Shown here: in pieces, positions 21,783 to 30,716 of the stretch
How positions within the stretch are numbered: position 1 is the stretch's first letter
Layout: each line of letters opens with the position of its first letter
Assembly: GCA_003577275.1 (NCBI GenBank)
Contig: QEVO01000001.1
Coordinates: 806,001 to 870,000, forward strand
Direction of reading: 5' to 3'
DNA: 64,000 nucleotides
DNA from: Pseudomonadota bacterium
GTDB taxonomy: Bacteria > Pseudomonadota > Alphaproteobacteria > Sphingomonadales > Govanellaceae
Made by a program: the position numbers and the translations under genes
Notes under the pieces: generated by a model
The model's database searches: none
What the model saw: the letters and a program-made list of their open reading frames with translations, nothing else
What the model was told of the DNA's origin: nothing

Positions 21783-23168
21783 TCAGGAGGCGATGATCTT
21801 GCCGGGATTCATGATGTTCAAGGGATCGACGGCGGCCTTCAGCGCCCGCATGACGCTGACCGCTTCGCCCAGCTCGGCGACGAGAAACTCGCGCTTGCCG
21901 ATGCCGATGCCGTGCTCGCCGGTGCAGGTGCCGTCCATGGCCAAGGCCCGGCTGACCATCCGGTTGTTGACCTCGTGCGCCCGCTTGATCTCCGCCGGGT
22001 CATTGGGATCAAACAGCAGGACGACGTGGAAATTGCCGTCGCCGACATGGCCGACGATGGGGGCAAGCAGGCCATGGGCGTCGCAATCGGCCTCGGTCTC
22101 CAGAATACACTCGGCGAGCCGGGAGATCGGCACGCAAACGTCGGTGGCCAAGGGCACGGCCCCCGGTCGCAACGCCACCGAGGCGTAAGCGGCGTCATGG
22201 CGGGCCTGCCACAGCCGGCTGCGGTCCTCCGGGCGGGTCGCCCAGGCAAAGTCGCCGCCGCCGTAATCCCTGGCGATGTCGCCCACCGCCTTGACTTGTT
22301 CCTCAACCCCTGTCTTGCTGCCGTGAAATTCGAGAAACAGCGTCGGCGCTTCCGGGTAACTGAGCTTGGAATAGGCATTGATCGCCTTCATCGACAGGGC
22401 GTTCAGCAATTCGATGCGGGCGATGGGAATGCCGCTCTGGATGGTGGTGATTACGGTGTTGACCGCCGCCTCCAGGGTCGGGAAATGCACCACCGCGGAC
22501 GAGATGGCCTCGGGGATGCCATAGAGCCGTAAGGTCACCTCGGTGATGACCCCGAGCGTCCCTTCCGAGCCGATAAAGAGCCGGGTCAAGTCATAGCCGG
22601 CCGCTGATTTGCGCGCCCGCCGCGCGGTGCGGATGACGCGCCCGTCGGGCAGCACCACGTTGAGCGCCAATACGTTCTCGCGCATGGTGCCGTAACGCAC
22701 CGCGTTGGTGCCCGACGCCCGGGTGGCCGCCATGCCGCCCAGCGAGGCGTCGGCCCCGGGGTCGATGGGGAAAAATAGTCCCTGGTCGCGAATGTAGTCA
22801 TTGAGCGACTTACGGGTGACGCCGGCCTCCACCGTGGCGTCAAGATCGGCGGCATTGACGCAGACGATGCGGTTCATGCGCGACAGATCGATAGAGACGC
22901 CGCCCCGGGGCGCGGTGATATGGCCTTCCAGCGAGGTGCCGGTGCCGTATGGGATCACCGGCAGACGATGCTCGGCGCAGAGCCGCACGATGGCCGCCAC
23001 ATCATTGGTGGTTTCGGCAAAGGCGACGGCGTCAGGCAGCGCCGCCGGGTGATAGGACATGTCCTTGCCATGATGGCCGCGAACGGCCTCGCCGGTGGAC
23101 AGGCGGTCGCCCAGGAGGGCGCGCAAGGCGGCAATGGCGTCGGGAGCGGCGGCGGGCTTACTGGTCAC
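21783..23168 (-). CDS. FAD-linked D-lactate dehydrogenase (cytochrome)-type oxidase
   Basis: A 461-residue flavoprotein of the GlcD/D-lactate dehydrogenase family. An FAD-binding PCMH domain occupies the N-terminal half (IPYGTGTSLEGH, GGMAATRASGTNAVRYGTM), and the FAD-linked oxidase C-terminal domain carries GHVGDGNFH and TGEHGIGIGKREF. It passes electrons to quinone or cytochrome rather than NAD. Substrates in this group include D-lactate, glycolate and other D-2-hydroxyacids. The GTG at 23168 begins at the first homologous residues; an upstream TTG at 23216 has no ribosome site. With the 2-hydroxyacid dehydrogenase and TRAP genes downstream it suggests hydroxyacid uptake and oxidation. Confidence 0.88.
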   Translation of the reverse strand: MTSKPAAAPDAIAALRALLGDRLSTGEAVRGHHGKDMSYHPAALPDAVAFAETTNDVAAIVRLCAEHRLPVIPYGTGTSLEGHITAPRGGVSIDLSRMNRIVCVNAADLDATVEAGVTRKSLNDYIRDQGLFFPIDPGADASLGGMAATRASGTNAVRYGTMRENVLALNVVLPDGRVIRTARRARKSAAGYDLTRLFIGSEGTLGVITEVTLRLYGIPEAISSAVVHFPTLEAAVNTVITTIQSGIPIARIELLNALSMKAINAYSKLSYPEAPTLFLEFHGSKTGVEEQVKAVGDIARDYGGGDFAWATRPEDRSRLWQARHDAAYASVALRPGAVPLATDVCVPISRLAECILETEADCDAHGLLAPIVGHVGDGNFHVVLLFDPNDPAEIKRAHEVNNRMVSRALAMDGTCTGEHGIGIGKREFLVAELGEAVSVMRALKAAVDPLNIMNPGKIIAS

Positions 23169-23257
23169 GGAGGGTACATCCTCGTTTGGTTTGATGCCGA
23201 CTATACCATGATACAATGGATACTTTAGGAGCCCTATTTTTACAGGAGACGCTCACC

Positions 23258-23500
23258 ATGAACAAAAGCTGGATCATCCTGACGGCCGTCGGCGGCATCT
23301 TGATCGGCGCCGCCGTCGCCGCCACCGCCCAGGATCGCACCGCCATCATCACCGCCAGCCGCGCCGAGGCGGTATCCGCCGCCGACGATGGCACGGCCTG
23401 GGTGCTCACCAGCCGGGGCGGGGTGATGTTCTGTCGCTTCGAAGGCGGCGAGAGGGTGCGCTGCTTTGACCGCTCGGGGCTGGTGGATAGCGGGTACTGA
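23258..23500 (+). CDS. Small secreted protein of unknown function
   Basis: An 80-residue protein with a clear signal peptide (SWIILTAVGGILIGAAVAATAQ) and a short mature part of about 57 residues. The mature part contains two cysteines in the C-terminal half (MFCRF and VRCFD), which could form a disulfide. AGGAG precedes the ATG by eleven bases. No family was recognised. It is divergent from the flavoprotein gene and ends ten bases before the convergent membrane-anchored gene. The intergenic region to the flavoprotein gene is 89 bases and must hold both promoters. Confidence 0.65.
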   Translation: MNKSWIILTAVGGILIGAAVAATAQDRTAIITASRAEAVSAADDGTAWVLTSRGGVMFCRFEGGERVRCFDRSGLVDSGY

Positions 23501-23510
23501 CCCTAATCTT

Positions 23511-24689
23511 CTAATCCCGTAAGCTGCGCAAGCGAGCCACTTCGCGGAAAAACAGGGCGGTGCTGGCCAGCGCCTCGGTACCGGCGCCGTTGCCGAGCTG
23601 GGTGCGCAATGAGCGATAGAGCGGGGCGAAGCGCGGCCACAAGCGCTCGCGGCCGCGCAGATAGGCGTAATGGGTGATGGCGCGCAGCGCCTCGGCGGTG
23701 GCGCGCGCCGAGGGCGCGGGGGTTGTCACGGTTCCCCGCAGCCCATCGAAGCTTGGCGCCACCGCGCCATCGGCCGCCACGGCGATCGCCAGGGTGCGGT
23801 CGATGGCGTCGCCGGCGGGCCCCAGGAACAACGGCGACAGCCCGGCGTCGGCGGCGCGGCCAAGGGCATAGGCGAAGACGAACTGATCGGCAGAGAAGGT
23901 ATCGCCATCCGTCAGATTGATGGGGGCCAGCGCCGCGGTATAGCGGCGGGCGATCAGGCCGTTGCCCCGCGCCATCAGTTCCTTGGCGATGAAACGGGCG
24001 GCAATTTCGATATCTCGCCATAACGCCGCGTCCGGCGAGGCGTCATGAAGCGCCACCATGGCTTCCAAGGCGGCAATCAAAGTCTGACTGTCATAGGGCG
24101 CGCCGGCATCAAGCAACAGCTCGCGCTGGTCGCTCTCCGTCAAGCGCGGCACGGTCATAACGACGTCGCTGATATTTTGCCAAGTGGCGATGGCCGCCTC
24201 CAGCAGGCTCTGGTCGCCCATGACTTTATAGGCCCCCACCAGGGCCAGCATGACATGGGCCTGGGTCAAGGGGGATGCCGGTTCCGCGCCGGGGCTGCCC
24301 AGGGCGTGGTTCCGCCAGTCGGCGGCCATTGGCGTGCGATAGCGGCTAAGGAGATTGGCCGCCGCCGCCTTCAGCGATTCGTTGAACATGGCGTCCGGGG
24401 CGATTTCCTGGGCCGCGGTCAGCAGGATGACTATATCGCACTGGGTTTGCAGATGGGGCGCATCGGCGGGCGGGTTATCGACGATGGCGCTTTTAAAAAG
24501 CGGCGTCGCCAGCAAGGGTCGGGCGATATCGGCGACGAACTCCCGTTCCGGATTGACGGCCTTGAAACTGGCGCTGGGAGAAATGATCGTCGCCGCGGCA
24601 TGGCGGTCGCCGGCGCGTTGCCAGGCGATGACGGCTATCCCTATGACCGCCACGACGACCGTCAGCGTCACCAGGATAATTCTCGACAT
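23511..24689 (-). CDS. Membrane-anchored helical protein of unknown function
   Basis: A 392-residue protein with one N-terminal membrane helix (SRIILVTLTVVVAVIGIAVIAW), placing the rest in the periplasm. The remainder is almost entirely helical with repeated hairpins such as QAHVMLALVGAYKVMG, TLIAALEAMVALHD and FVFAYALGRAAD, a pattern like alpha/alpha-toroid folds of glycosidase-type proteins. No catalytic motif was recognised and no function is proposed. The start at 24689 is the ATG directly before the helix; the much longer upstream reading frame overlaps the divergent MATE gene and is not real. Confidence 0.6.
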   Translation of the reverse strand: MSRIILVTLTVVVAVIGIAVIAWQRAGDRHAAATIISPSASFKAVNPEREFVADIARPLLATPLFKSAIVDNPPADAPHLQTQCDIVILLTAAQEIAPDAMFNESLKAAAANLLSRYRTPMAADWRNHALGSPGAEPASPLTQAHVMLALVGAYKVMGDQSLLEAAIATWQNISDVVMTVPRLTESDQRELLLDAGAPYDSQTLIAALEAMVALHDASPDAALWRDIEIAARFIAKELMARGNGLIARRYTAALAPINLTDGDTFSADQFVFAYALGRAADAGLSPLFLGPAGDAIDRTLAIAVAADGAVAPSFDGLRGTVTTPAPSARATAEALRAITHYAYLRGRERLWPRFAPLYRSLRTQLGNGAGTEALASTALFFREVARLRSLRD

Positions 24690-24780
24690 GCCGGCCTCTC
24701 GAAATAAAGCGCCTATCACATAGCATGATTGGCGAGAGCCTGTTAATAAAACGGAAATCTTTTGAATAACGGTGCCCCGG

Positions 24781-26142
24781 ATGCCCCAAGAGTTTGTTTG
24801 GCATATCAAAAAAACGCTGAGCCTGGCTTGGCCCATGGTGCTGGCGCAAGGGCTGTCGCTGGTGGCGTTGATCGTCGATACCATCATGGTCGGCCAGGCG
24901 GGCATGGCCGAGCTGTCACATTTAAGCGCCGGCCGCTCGTTGATCTTCGTCGTCACCACGGTGGGTATAGGTCTTATCAACGGTATCGTGGTCTTTACCG
25001 CCCGCCTGGATGGCGCGGGCGAGGCCCACGCCTGCGGCCGCATCTGGCATGCCGGCTTGATCTACGCTGCGCTGTTGGGCGCTCTGGCGCTGGCCGTGGT
25101 CGGCCTGATCGGTCCGCTGATGCTGCATCTTTTCGGTCTGCCGCCAGAGCTTGCGGCGGGCGGCAGCCGTTATCTGGCGGTGATGGCGTTTTCGGTGCCG
25201 GGCACATATCTGTTGGTGGCCTGCAGCCTGTTCCTGCAAGGCATCAGCCGGCCCAAGCCGGCGATGGCGGTGATGCTGGTGCTGGCGCCGCTGAATGTGG
25301 CGCTCAACTGGCTGTTCATCTACGGCAAGTTTGGCCTGCCGGCCTGGGGCGCCGCCGGCGCCGCGCTATCGACGGCGCTTTGCCAGTGGTTGGGCGCGAT
25401 TATTCTGGGGCTTTATATTCTGCGATCAGGCAAGCTCAAACGCTATGGCGTCAATACGCCGCTGGCGGGAGCATGGCGCGACGGCGCGGCGCTGCGTCGT
25501 TTCGGCATCCCGCTCGGCATCGCCACCGGGCTTGAATTCGTCGGCATGACAGCGCTCGTCATGTTCGCCGGCCGCATGGGCGAGGTCACAATTTCCGGCT
25601 TCGAGGTGGCTTTTAATTTGCAGCTCATCGCCTTCATAACGGTGTTCGGCACCGGGTCGGCGACCGCGGTTCGGGTTGGCAACGCCATCGGGGCGCGGCG
25701 CTTTGACGAAATTTTCCTGGTGGGCGCCGCCGGCGCGGCGGTGATCGTCATCATCATGATGCCGTTTGCGCTCCTTTACAGCTTCACGCCCGGGCCCTTC
25801 GTCGCCGCCTTCACCCACGACGCCGCGGTGGTGGCGATGACGCTTAGTTTTCTGCCGTTCATTGTCGCGGCGATGGTTTTCGATTCCACGCAGTTTTTGT
25901 TTTTGCACGCGCTGCGCGCCGCCGGCGATCAACTGGTGGCGTCCAGCCTGCAAGTCATGGCGTTTCTGGTGCTCATGGTGCCGGCAGGCTGGCTGTTTGG
26001 ATTTGTATTCGACCTTGGCGGCCGCGGCCTGATGCTGGCCTATGTGACGGGGTGCGTTGCCGCCTCACTGTCACTGGGAGGGCGTTTCGCCATCATCGCG
26101 CGACGATATGCCAAGGCCGGCAAATACCAACAGATAAAATAG
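24781..26142 (+). CDS. MATE-family efflux transporter
   Basis: A 453-residue multidrug and toxin extrusion transporter, expected to have twelve membrane helices in two homologous halves. Family-typical segments are LAWPMVLAQGLSLVALIVDTIMVG near the start and the second-half counterpart LEFVGMTALVMFAGRMGEVTISGF. It exports cationic compounds in exchange for sodium or protons; the substrate is unknown. An in-frame GTG nine bases upstream (24772) is the alternative start. Its last 72 bases overlap the convergent O-antigen-ligase-like gene. Confidence 0.9.
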   Translation: MPQEFVWHIKKTLSLAWPMVLAQGLSLVALIVDTIMVGQAGMAELSHLSAGRSLIFVVTTVGIGLINGIVVFTARLDGAGEAHACGRIWHAGLIYAALLGALALAVVGLIGPLMLHLFGLPPELAAGGSRYLAVMAFSVPGTYLLVACSLFLQGISRPKPAMAVMLVLAPLNVALNWLFIYGKFGLPAWGAAGAALSTALCQWLGAIILGLYILRSGKLKRYGVNTPLAGAWRDGAALRRFGIPLGIATGLEFVGMTALVMFAGRMGEVTISGFEVAFNLQLIAFITVFGTGSATAVRVGNAIGARRFDEIFLVGAAGAAVIVIIMMPFALLYSFTPGPFVAAFTHDAAVVAMTLSFLPFIVAAMVFDSTQFLFLHALRAAGDQLVASSLQVMAFLVLMVPAGWLFGFVFDLGGRGLMLAYVTGCVAASLSLGGRFAIIARRYAKAGKYQQIK

Positions 26143-28365
26143 AGTAGCGACCGGCGGCATGTCGATGAGGGTGCCAAACAGGCCGACCAGCAGGAAGCTT
26201 AGCAGCGTCGGCAGCAGAATGATCGCCACGGGGTCGCCGCGCCAGGCGGCGCGGGCGGATGACGCCAGCGCCAGCCCTGCCAGCGCCATAAAGGCCGCCA
26301 GACCGAGCAATCCCTGTTCAATAAAAAAGTGCAGATAAATATTTTTTGCGTGCCACGCCAAGTGCTCGAAATCGCTGACCAGGAACCAGCGATCGAGGCC
26401 GGCGCTAAATGCGCCGTTTGCAATCAGGTCGCGGCCATCGGGAGCAATGAGGCGCACCTCGGCGATATCGACGATGCCTTGCCCGTTGTGCAGCATCAAG
26501 GCGACGGGCCAGTAAAGCAAGCCGTGGCGGCCCAAGTTGCCGGATTGCAGGTCAGCGCTAAACTCGACCCAGCCGGTCGCCGGGCGGCGCTTGAAGTTGT
26601 AATTGACGCTCTGGCATTGCGGTACATAGCGCTCGCTGTAGAGAAGATGCTTATGGCAGATCTTGAAGGTGAGATTGGGCGTGCCGGTTTCGGCGCGCAA
26701 CCGGGCTGATAAACGGTATGTGGTATCCGGCGCCATCGGCAGCCGCTGGATGATGTTAAAGTCGCCGCCGCCCAACCGCAAATAAGCTATATCGTCGGCG
26801 CGCCCCAGCGAATAGGTGGCCAGCGGAAAATCCGTGCTCAGCATGTAGGAAAAAAATAACTGGGGAAAACTGCCGACGCCGTTGCCGAGCACTTGCGTGG
26901 CCAGCGAGGGATCGATGGCGGCCAACGCGCGTCGCCAATGTTCGGCGCGGGCGGCGAAATCCTTGCCGACAGTGGCGAAGCGGGTCTGCGCTTGTTCGCC
27001 GGACAGCGGCGGAATGACGCCGCCCCAAAACAGCGCGGCAAGAAACACGATGCTGGCCGCGCCGATGCGGCCGACATCGCGAAACAGCGGCCGCGCCGCA
27101 AGTGCGGAAGCGAAGGCCAGCACGGTGACGGCGACAACCGTGAGCGGCAGCGCCAGCTGGGAACTGGTTTCGGTCCATTTGCTGTGCATGATATCGCCAT
27201 AGATGCGCAGGCCGACGAACAAGGCGGCGAAGCCGAGAGCGATCAATCCGTAAGGACGCAGCCGCGGCGGCAGGATCAGGCCGACGCTTGTCCCGAGCGC
27301 CACCAGAAAAATGCCGAGGATCAGGGGTTCGAAGCCGCCGCGGCTATAAAGCGCGGCAAGCAGCGCGGTAAAGATCAGAAAAATCGCGATGCCCGCCAGC
27401 ACCGCCAGTCCGTGGGTCTTCAGCTGGCGAAAGTTGCGCGCGGCCATGAGCAGGAATATGCCGATCAACGATACCGCAAAACCGGCGTAAAGCCCCCGTG
27501 AGAACGTCACCATTAGCGCGTAAACGCCGCCCGCGAACAGCAACAGCCCCAGCACCTTCAGCCAGGGGCGGCGGGCAAACAGCACCGGGTAGAGCGTCCA
27601 TGGCGCGGCCAGCGCCAGATAGCCGTCAATGGCCTCGCCGCCGACATGCATGCCGGAAAACAGCCCCGTGACGCGATAGGTGCCGGAGAAATCGAGAAAA
27701 CTTGCAAGCAGGCCGTAAATATTGCGCGCCGTGACAAGCTCAAGGAGAACGCCGCGCTCCCACAACACGCCAACGATGGCAAGGCCCAGCCCCACCAGAA
27801 TGCCGGTGATCAGACGATGGCCGGTGAGCCGGGCGTCTTGCCGCCATTCTGCATTCAGGAGCGGCAGCAACAGCCAGGCGGCGGCAAAGCCTTTGGCGAC
27901 GCGCAAAGCGTTCCAGGGGCTAAGATAGGTGGCGAAACTGTCGAGCGCGACGGCGGGCCACGGGACAAGGCGAAGGCCGACGCTGAGCGCCACCGATAGC
28001 GCAAACAGCGCCACGACGAGGTAACGTCGGGAGAACCAGTGGGCGAAAGTCGCAGCGGCGCCATGAAGGCCGTAGCCGACAGCGAGCGTGAGCAGGACGA
28101 AAAAATCGAATTCAGTAAAATAAAACCGTCCGCTCCACGGCGCCAGATCAAGCACCGGCAATATCGCCGGCAACACGATCAGCCAAGCCCAGCGCCAGCG
28201 CACAAGGAGCGCCGCGTATGCCGCCAGCGCGACCGCCAAGGGCAGGCGGAAGAATGGTAAGTTATAGACGCCCCAGACGGCCGCCAATAAACAGATCAGC
28301 GCCAGCGTCAGCGCCGCCGCGCGTCCCGCAAGAGTGGCCGTTTTATGCAAGGCGGTGGCGCTCAT
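26071..28365 (-). CDS. O-antigen ligase/polymerase-like membrane protein with an inserted soluble domain
   Basis: A 764-residue polytopic protein of the Wzy_C/O-antigen ligase type, which transfers or polymerises lipid-linked glycans on the periplasmic side. About ten hydrophobic helices fill residues 1-450. The Wzy_C region includes TFSRGLYAGF (about residue 287), EHWRRAL, LGNGVGSF (about 493-500) and the conserved HAKNIYLHFFIEQGLLG (672 onward). Between the last two lies an insertion of about 150 residues (513-665) that is beta-rich, reading like a carbohydrate-binding module (TYRLSARLRAETG, WVEFSADL, IVDIAEVRLI, NGAFSAGLDRW). The start overlaps the stop of the upstream beta-helix gene by four bases. 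Confidence 0.82.
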   Translation of the reverse strand: MSATALHKTATLAGRAAALTLALICLLAAVWGVYNLPFFRLPLAVALAAYAALLVRWRWAWLIVLPAILPVLDLAPWSGRFYFTEFDFFVLLTLAVGYGLHGAAATFAHWFSRRYLVVALFALSVALSVGLRLVPWPAVALDSFATYLSPWNALRVAKGFAAAWLLLPLLNAEWRQDARLTGHRLITGILVGLGLAIVGVLWERGVLLELVTARNIYGLLASFLDFSGTYRVTGLFSGMHVGGEAIDGYLALAAPWTLYPVLFARRPWLKVLGLLLFAGGVYALMVTFSRGLYAGFAVSLIGIFLLMAARNFRQLKTHGLAVLAGIAIFLIFTALLAALYSRGGFEPLILGIFLVALGTSVGLILPPRLRPYGLIALGFAALFVGLRIYGDIMHSKWTETSSQLALPLTVVAVTVLAFASALAARPLFRDVGRIGAASIVFLAALFWGGVIPPLSGEQAQTRFATVGKDFAARAEHWRRALAAIDPSLATQVLGNGVGSFPQLFFSYMLSTDFPLATYSLGRADDIAYLRLGGGDFNIIQRLPMAPDTTYRLSARLRAETGTPNLTFKICHKHLLYSERYVPQCQSVNYNFKRRPATGWVEFSADLQSGNLGRHGLLYWPVALMLHNGQGIVDIAEVRLIAPDGRDLIANGAFSAGLDRWFLVSDFEHLAWHAKNIYLHFFIEQGLLGLAAFMALAGLALASSARAAWRGDPVAIILLPTLLSFLLVGLFGTLIDMPPVATLFYLLVFAGLGISSRDDGETPSQ

Positions 28366-29423
28366 TTGCCGTCAATGGTTCCCTTGCCGCGCAAGATGAC
28401 GCCGGCTCCGATCATTTTATTGCCTTTCAGCTCCGCCGGTATGTCCATGTGATTATGCACGAACGTACCCGAGCGATAGGCGTTGCGAAAGACATTGCCG
28501 ATGACCGCCAAACGATTTTCCGCATGAATTGCCTCCTCGGCGCCATAACTGAGGAGGGTGGTGTTTTCCGGGGCAGTTCCCTGCTCGATGCGGTTGCCTT
28601 CGATGCGGGCAATGCCGCCGGCGGCCAGATCGATCTGGTAGCTGGCGCGCCCATCCGCGCCGTCGAAGATAGCGTTGTTGGCGATGATGGTCTGGCGGGC
28701 GCGGCTTTTGACATTGTGGCCGATGCGCGCGCCATAGACTTTTGATTGCGTAAGCGTGAAGGATCGTACATTGCCGATATAGATGTTGTGACCGATGGGG
28801 CGGCTGCGGCCGCGCACGTAGTTATTGTAAAATAGTGACTTGGTGATCACGACGTCGCTATCCGGAAACTTGCCGATCATGATGCCCATCTGGTTGTCAT
28901 GGGCGCTTACGCCATCGAGCGTTAAGCCATTTCCCTCGCCGCGTATCGCTGCGCCGTTATGGTCATCGACCGCGGTTCCGGAAAATTCGATATTTTCGAT
29001 GCGCACGTTATTGCCGCGAATGACCCAGATCGCCTTGCCTTGCGCGGCGCGTCCCGCCGCGCGCAAATGCGGCCGTCCGCCCACCCCCTTCAAGGTAAGG
29101 TTGCTTTGCCGCCATACCGCCACGTCGCTGTCATAAATCGCGGCGGCGATTTCCACGGTATCGCCGTTCTCCGCCACTTTCGCCGCCGCGCTGGGCGCGG
29201 CCAGGGGCAATCCCGGGCCAACCTTCCAGACCTGCGGACCGGCGGATGTTGACGCCGGCGGCAGCTTGGCGGCTTTGGAGCCGCGCACGAACTCCACCGA
29301 CCGCACCTCGTCCGGTTCCACCGGAACGGTGATGGTGCGGCCGTCCTTAAGATGCACCAGCACATCGGCATGGGACGGCAGCGCCAGGAATAACGCCAGG
29401 ACGGCTATCGGGAAAAATCTCAT
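28362..29423 (-). CDS. Secreted right-handed beta-helix protein
   Basis: A 353-residue protein with a signal peptide (RFFPIAVLALFLALPSHA) and an N-terminal strand region (VLVHLKDGRTITVPVE). The remainder has pectate-lyase-like beta-helix character: repeated short strands with Asn-rich turns, such as RGNNVRIENIEFSGT, DSDVVITKSLFYNNY and RIEGNRIEQGT. Relatives include polysaccharide lyases, epimerases and NosD-like proteins, but catalytic residues were not assigned. The start at 29423 has GGGAGG about six bases upstream; an upstream in-frame extension lacks signal-peptide character. Four-base overlap with the O-antigen-ligase-like gene suggests joint work on an exported polysaccharide. Confidence 0.77.
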   Translation of the reverse strand: MRFFPIAVLALFLALPSHADVLVHLKDGRTITVPVEPDEVRSVEFVRGSKAAKLPPASTSAGPQVWKVGPGLPLAAPSAAAKVAENGDTVEIAAAIYDSDVAVWRQSNLTLKGVGGRPHLRAAGRAAQGKAIWVIRGNNVRIENIEFSGTAVDDHNGAAIRGEGNGLTLDGVSAHDNQMGIMIGKFPDSDVVITKSLFYNNYVRGRSRPIGHNIYIGNVRSFTLTQSKVYGARIGHNVKSRARQTIIANNAIFDGADGRASYQIDLAAGGIARIEGNRIEQGTAPENTTLLSYGAEEAIHAENRLAVIGNVFRNAYRSGTFVHNHMDIPAELKGNKMIGAGVILRGKGTIDGK

Positions 29424-29629
29424 CTCTGCGCCTCCCGCGCCAGCGCCAAAGCGGCGCGAACGGGCAAGCATAACCGCCTTTGCGCGATCGCGGCAATCTC
29501 GTCCGAAGCCATCTGAAAGCAATTGCACTTTCTTAAAATTTGCCACACTCTCTCTTGCCACGGGACGGTCGCTGAGCGGCCTAGCTTGCGCCGGCGATAT
29601 TGAAAAAAGTATCAGGAGCAGTACATCGG

Positions 29630-30667
29630 ATGGTCAATGAGGTCATTGCGACCGACGCGGTCGTGATAGGGGCGGGGCCGATCGGGCTGTTTACCGTCTT
29701 TGAGCTGGGGTTATTGGGTATTAAATGCCATGTCATCGATAACCTGGACCGGGCCGGCGGCCAATGCACGCAGCTCTACCCCGAAAAGCCGATTTTTGAC
29801 ATTCCCAGCCGGCCGCGCTGCACCGGCCAGCAACTGACCGACGATCTGTTGGAACAGGCCAGCCCCTTCGAGCCGGTCTACCATTTCAACGATCAGGTGC
29901 AGGAGCTGTGGCGTCAGGACAACGGCCGCTGGCGGGTGCTGACGGCAGCCGGGCTGACGTTCGAGGCGCCCCTGGTGGTGGTGGCGGCGGGGGCCGGCAG
30001 CTTCGTGCCCAAAAGGCCGCCCATCGCTGGCATCGAGGCTTACGAGGACAAAAGCGTCTTTTATGCGGTCCGCCGCATGGAGGCTTTCCGCGACAAAAAA
30101 GTGGTGATCGTCGGCGGCGGCGATTCGGCGCTCGATTGGGTGCTCAGCCTGCAGCCCCTGGCGGCATCCATGACCCTGGTCCACCGCCGCGAGGAGTTCC
30201 GCGCCGCCCCCGATTCGGTGGAGCGGATGAAGGCCTTAGTGGCGGCCGGCAAGATGCGGCTTGTCACCGGCACCATCGGCTCCCTGATCGGCGCCAACGG
30301 CCAGCTATCGGCGGTAACCGTCAAGCTGAAGGCAGGCGGCGAGGAAACCCTTCCTTGCGACTCCCTGCTGCCGTTTTTCGGCCTGAAAATCAACCTTGGC
30401 CCCCTGGCCGAGTGGGGCCTGACCTTCGAGCACAACCGCATTCTGGTGGACCCCGGCACCTTCGCCACCAACCTTCCTGGTATCTATGCGGTGGGCGATA
30501 TTTGCACTTACCCCGGCAAATTAAAGCTCATTCTCTCGGGCTTTCACGAGGCGGCGGTGATGGCTCACGCCGCCTTCCATGTGGTGCGGCCCAATGAAAA
30601 GATCGTCGCCGGCTATACCACCACCAACAGCGAGTTGCAGCGCCGTCTGGGCGTCGAGGCTGAATAA
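29630..30667 (+). CDS. Ferredoxin--NADP reductase, thioredoxin-reductase-like
   Basis: A 345-residue flavoenzyme of the TrxR-like ferredoxin/flavodoxin NADP reductase group. FAD binding is shown by GAGPIG (residues 14-19) and GIYAVGDICTY; NADPH binding by VVIVGGGDSALDW. The CxxC pair of thioredoxin reductase is absent, which separates this family from TrxB. The C-terminal FHEAAVMAHAAFH matches the group. It supplies or recycles reduced ferredoxin. ATG at 29630 is preceded by AGGAG; a TTG thirty bases upstream is less likely. Its stop codon lies inside the A-run of the terminator serving the convergent His-rich gene. Confidence 0.92.
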   Translation: MVNEVIATDAVVIGAGPIGLFTVFELGLLGIKCHVIDNLDRAGGQCTQLYPEKPIFDIPSRPRCTGQQLTDDLLEQASPFEPVYHFNDQVQELWRQDNGRWRVLTAAGLTFEAPLVVVAAGAGSFVPKRPPIAGIEAYEDKSVFYAVRRMEAFRDKKVVIVGGGDSALDWVLSLQPLAASMTLVHRREEFRAAPDSVERMKALVAAGKMRLVTGTIGSLIGANGQLSAVTVKLKAGGEETLPCDSLLPFFGLKINLGPLAEWGLTFEHNRILVDPGTFATNLPGIYAVGDICTYPGKLKLILSGFHEAAVMAHAAFHVVRPNEKIVAGYTTTNSELQRRLGVEAE

Positions 30668-30673
30668 AAAAAA

Positions 30674-30693
30674 GCCCCAGGTTCCCCTGGGGC
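30674..30693 (-). terminator. Rho-independent terminator of the His-rich gene
   Basis: An 8-bp perfect stem (GCCCCAGG / CCTGGGGC) with a TTCC loop. On the minus strand it is followed by a run of nine T, as expected of an intrinsic terminator; on the plus strand no T-run follows. It lies 24 bases after the His-rich gene stop. Confidence 0.88.
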
Positions 30694-30716
30694 CCGAGTT
30701 CAAGGGAGGAACTCAC

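Noticed and set aside
23169..23257. Partial GntR-like symmetry (TTGTATCATGGTATA, read on the minus strand) before the flavoprotein gene
   Set aside because: Only half of the expected positions agree and no GntR gene is in the window.
24690..25043. Longer N-terminus for the membrane-anchored helical protein
   Set aside because: The extension lies antisense within the MATE gene and shows no protein-like character; the ATG at 24689 starts the membrane helix.
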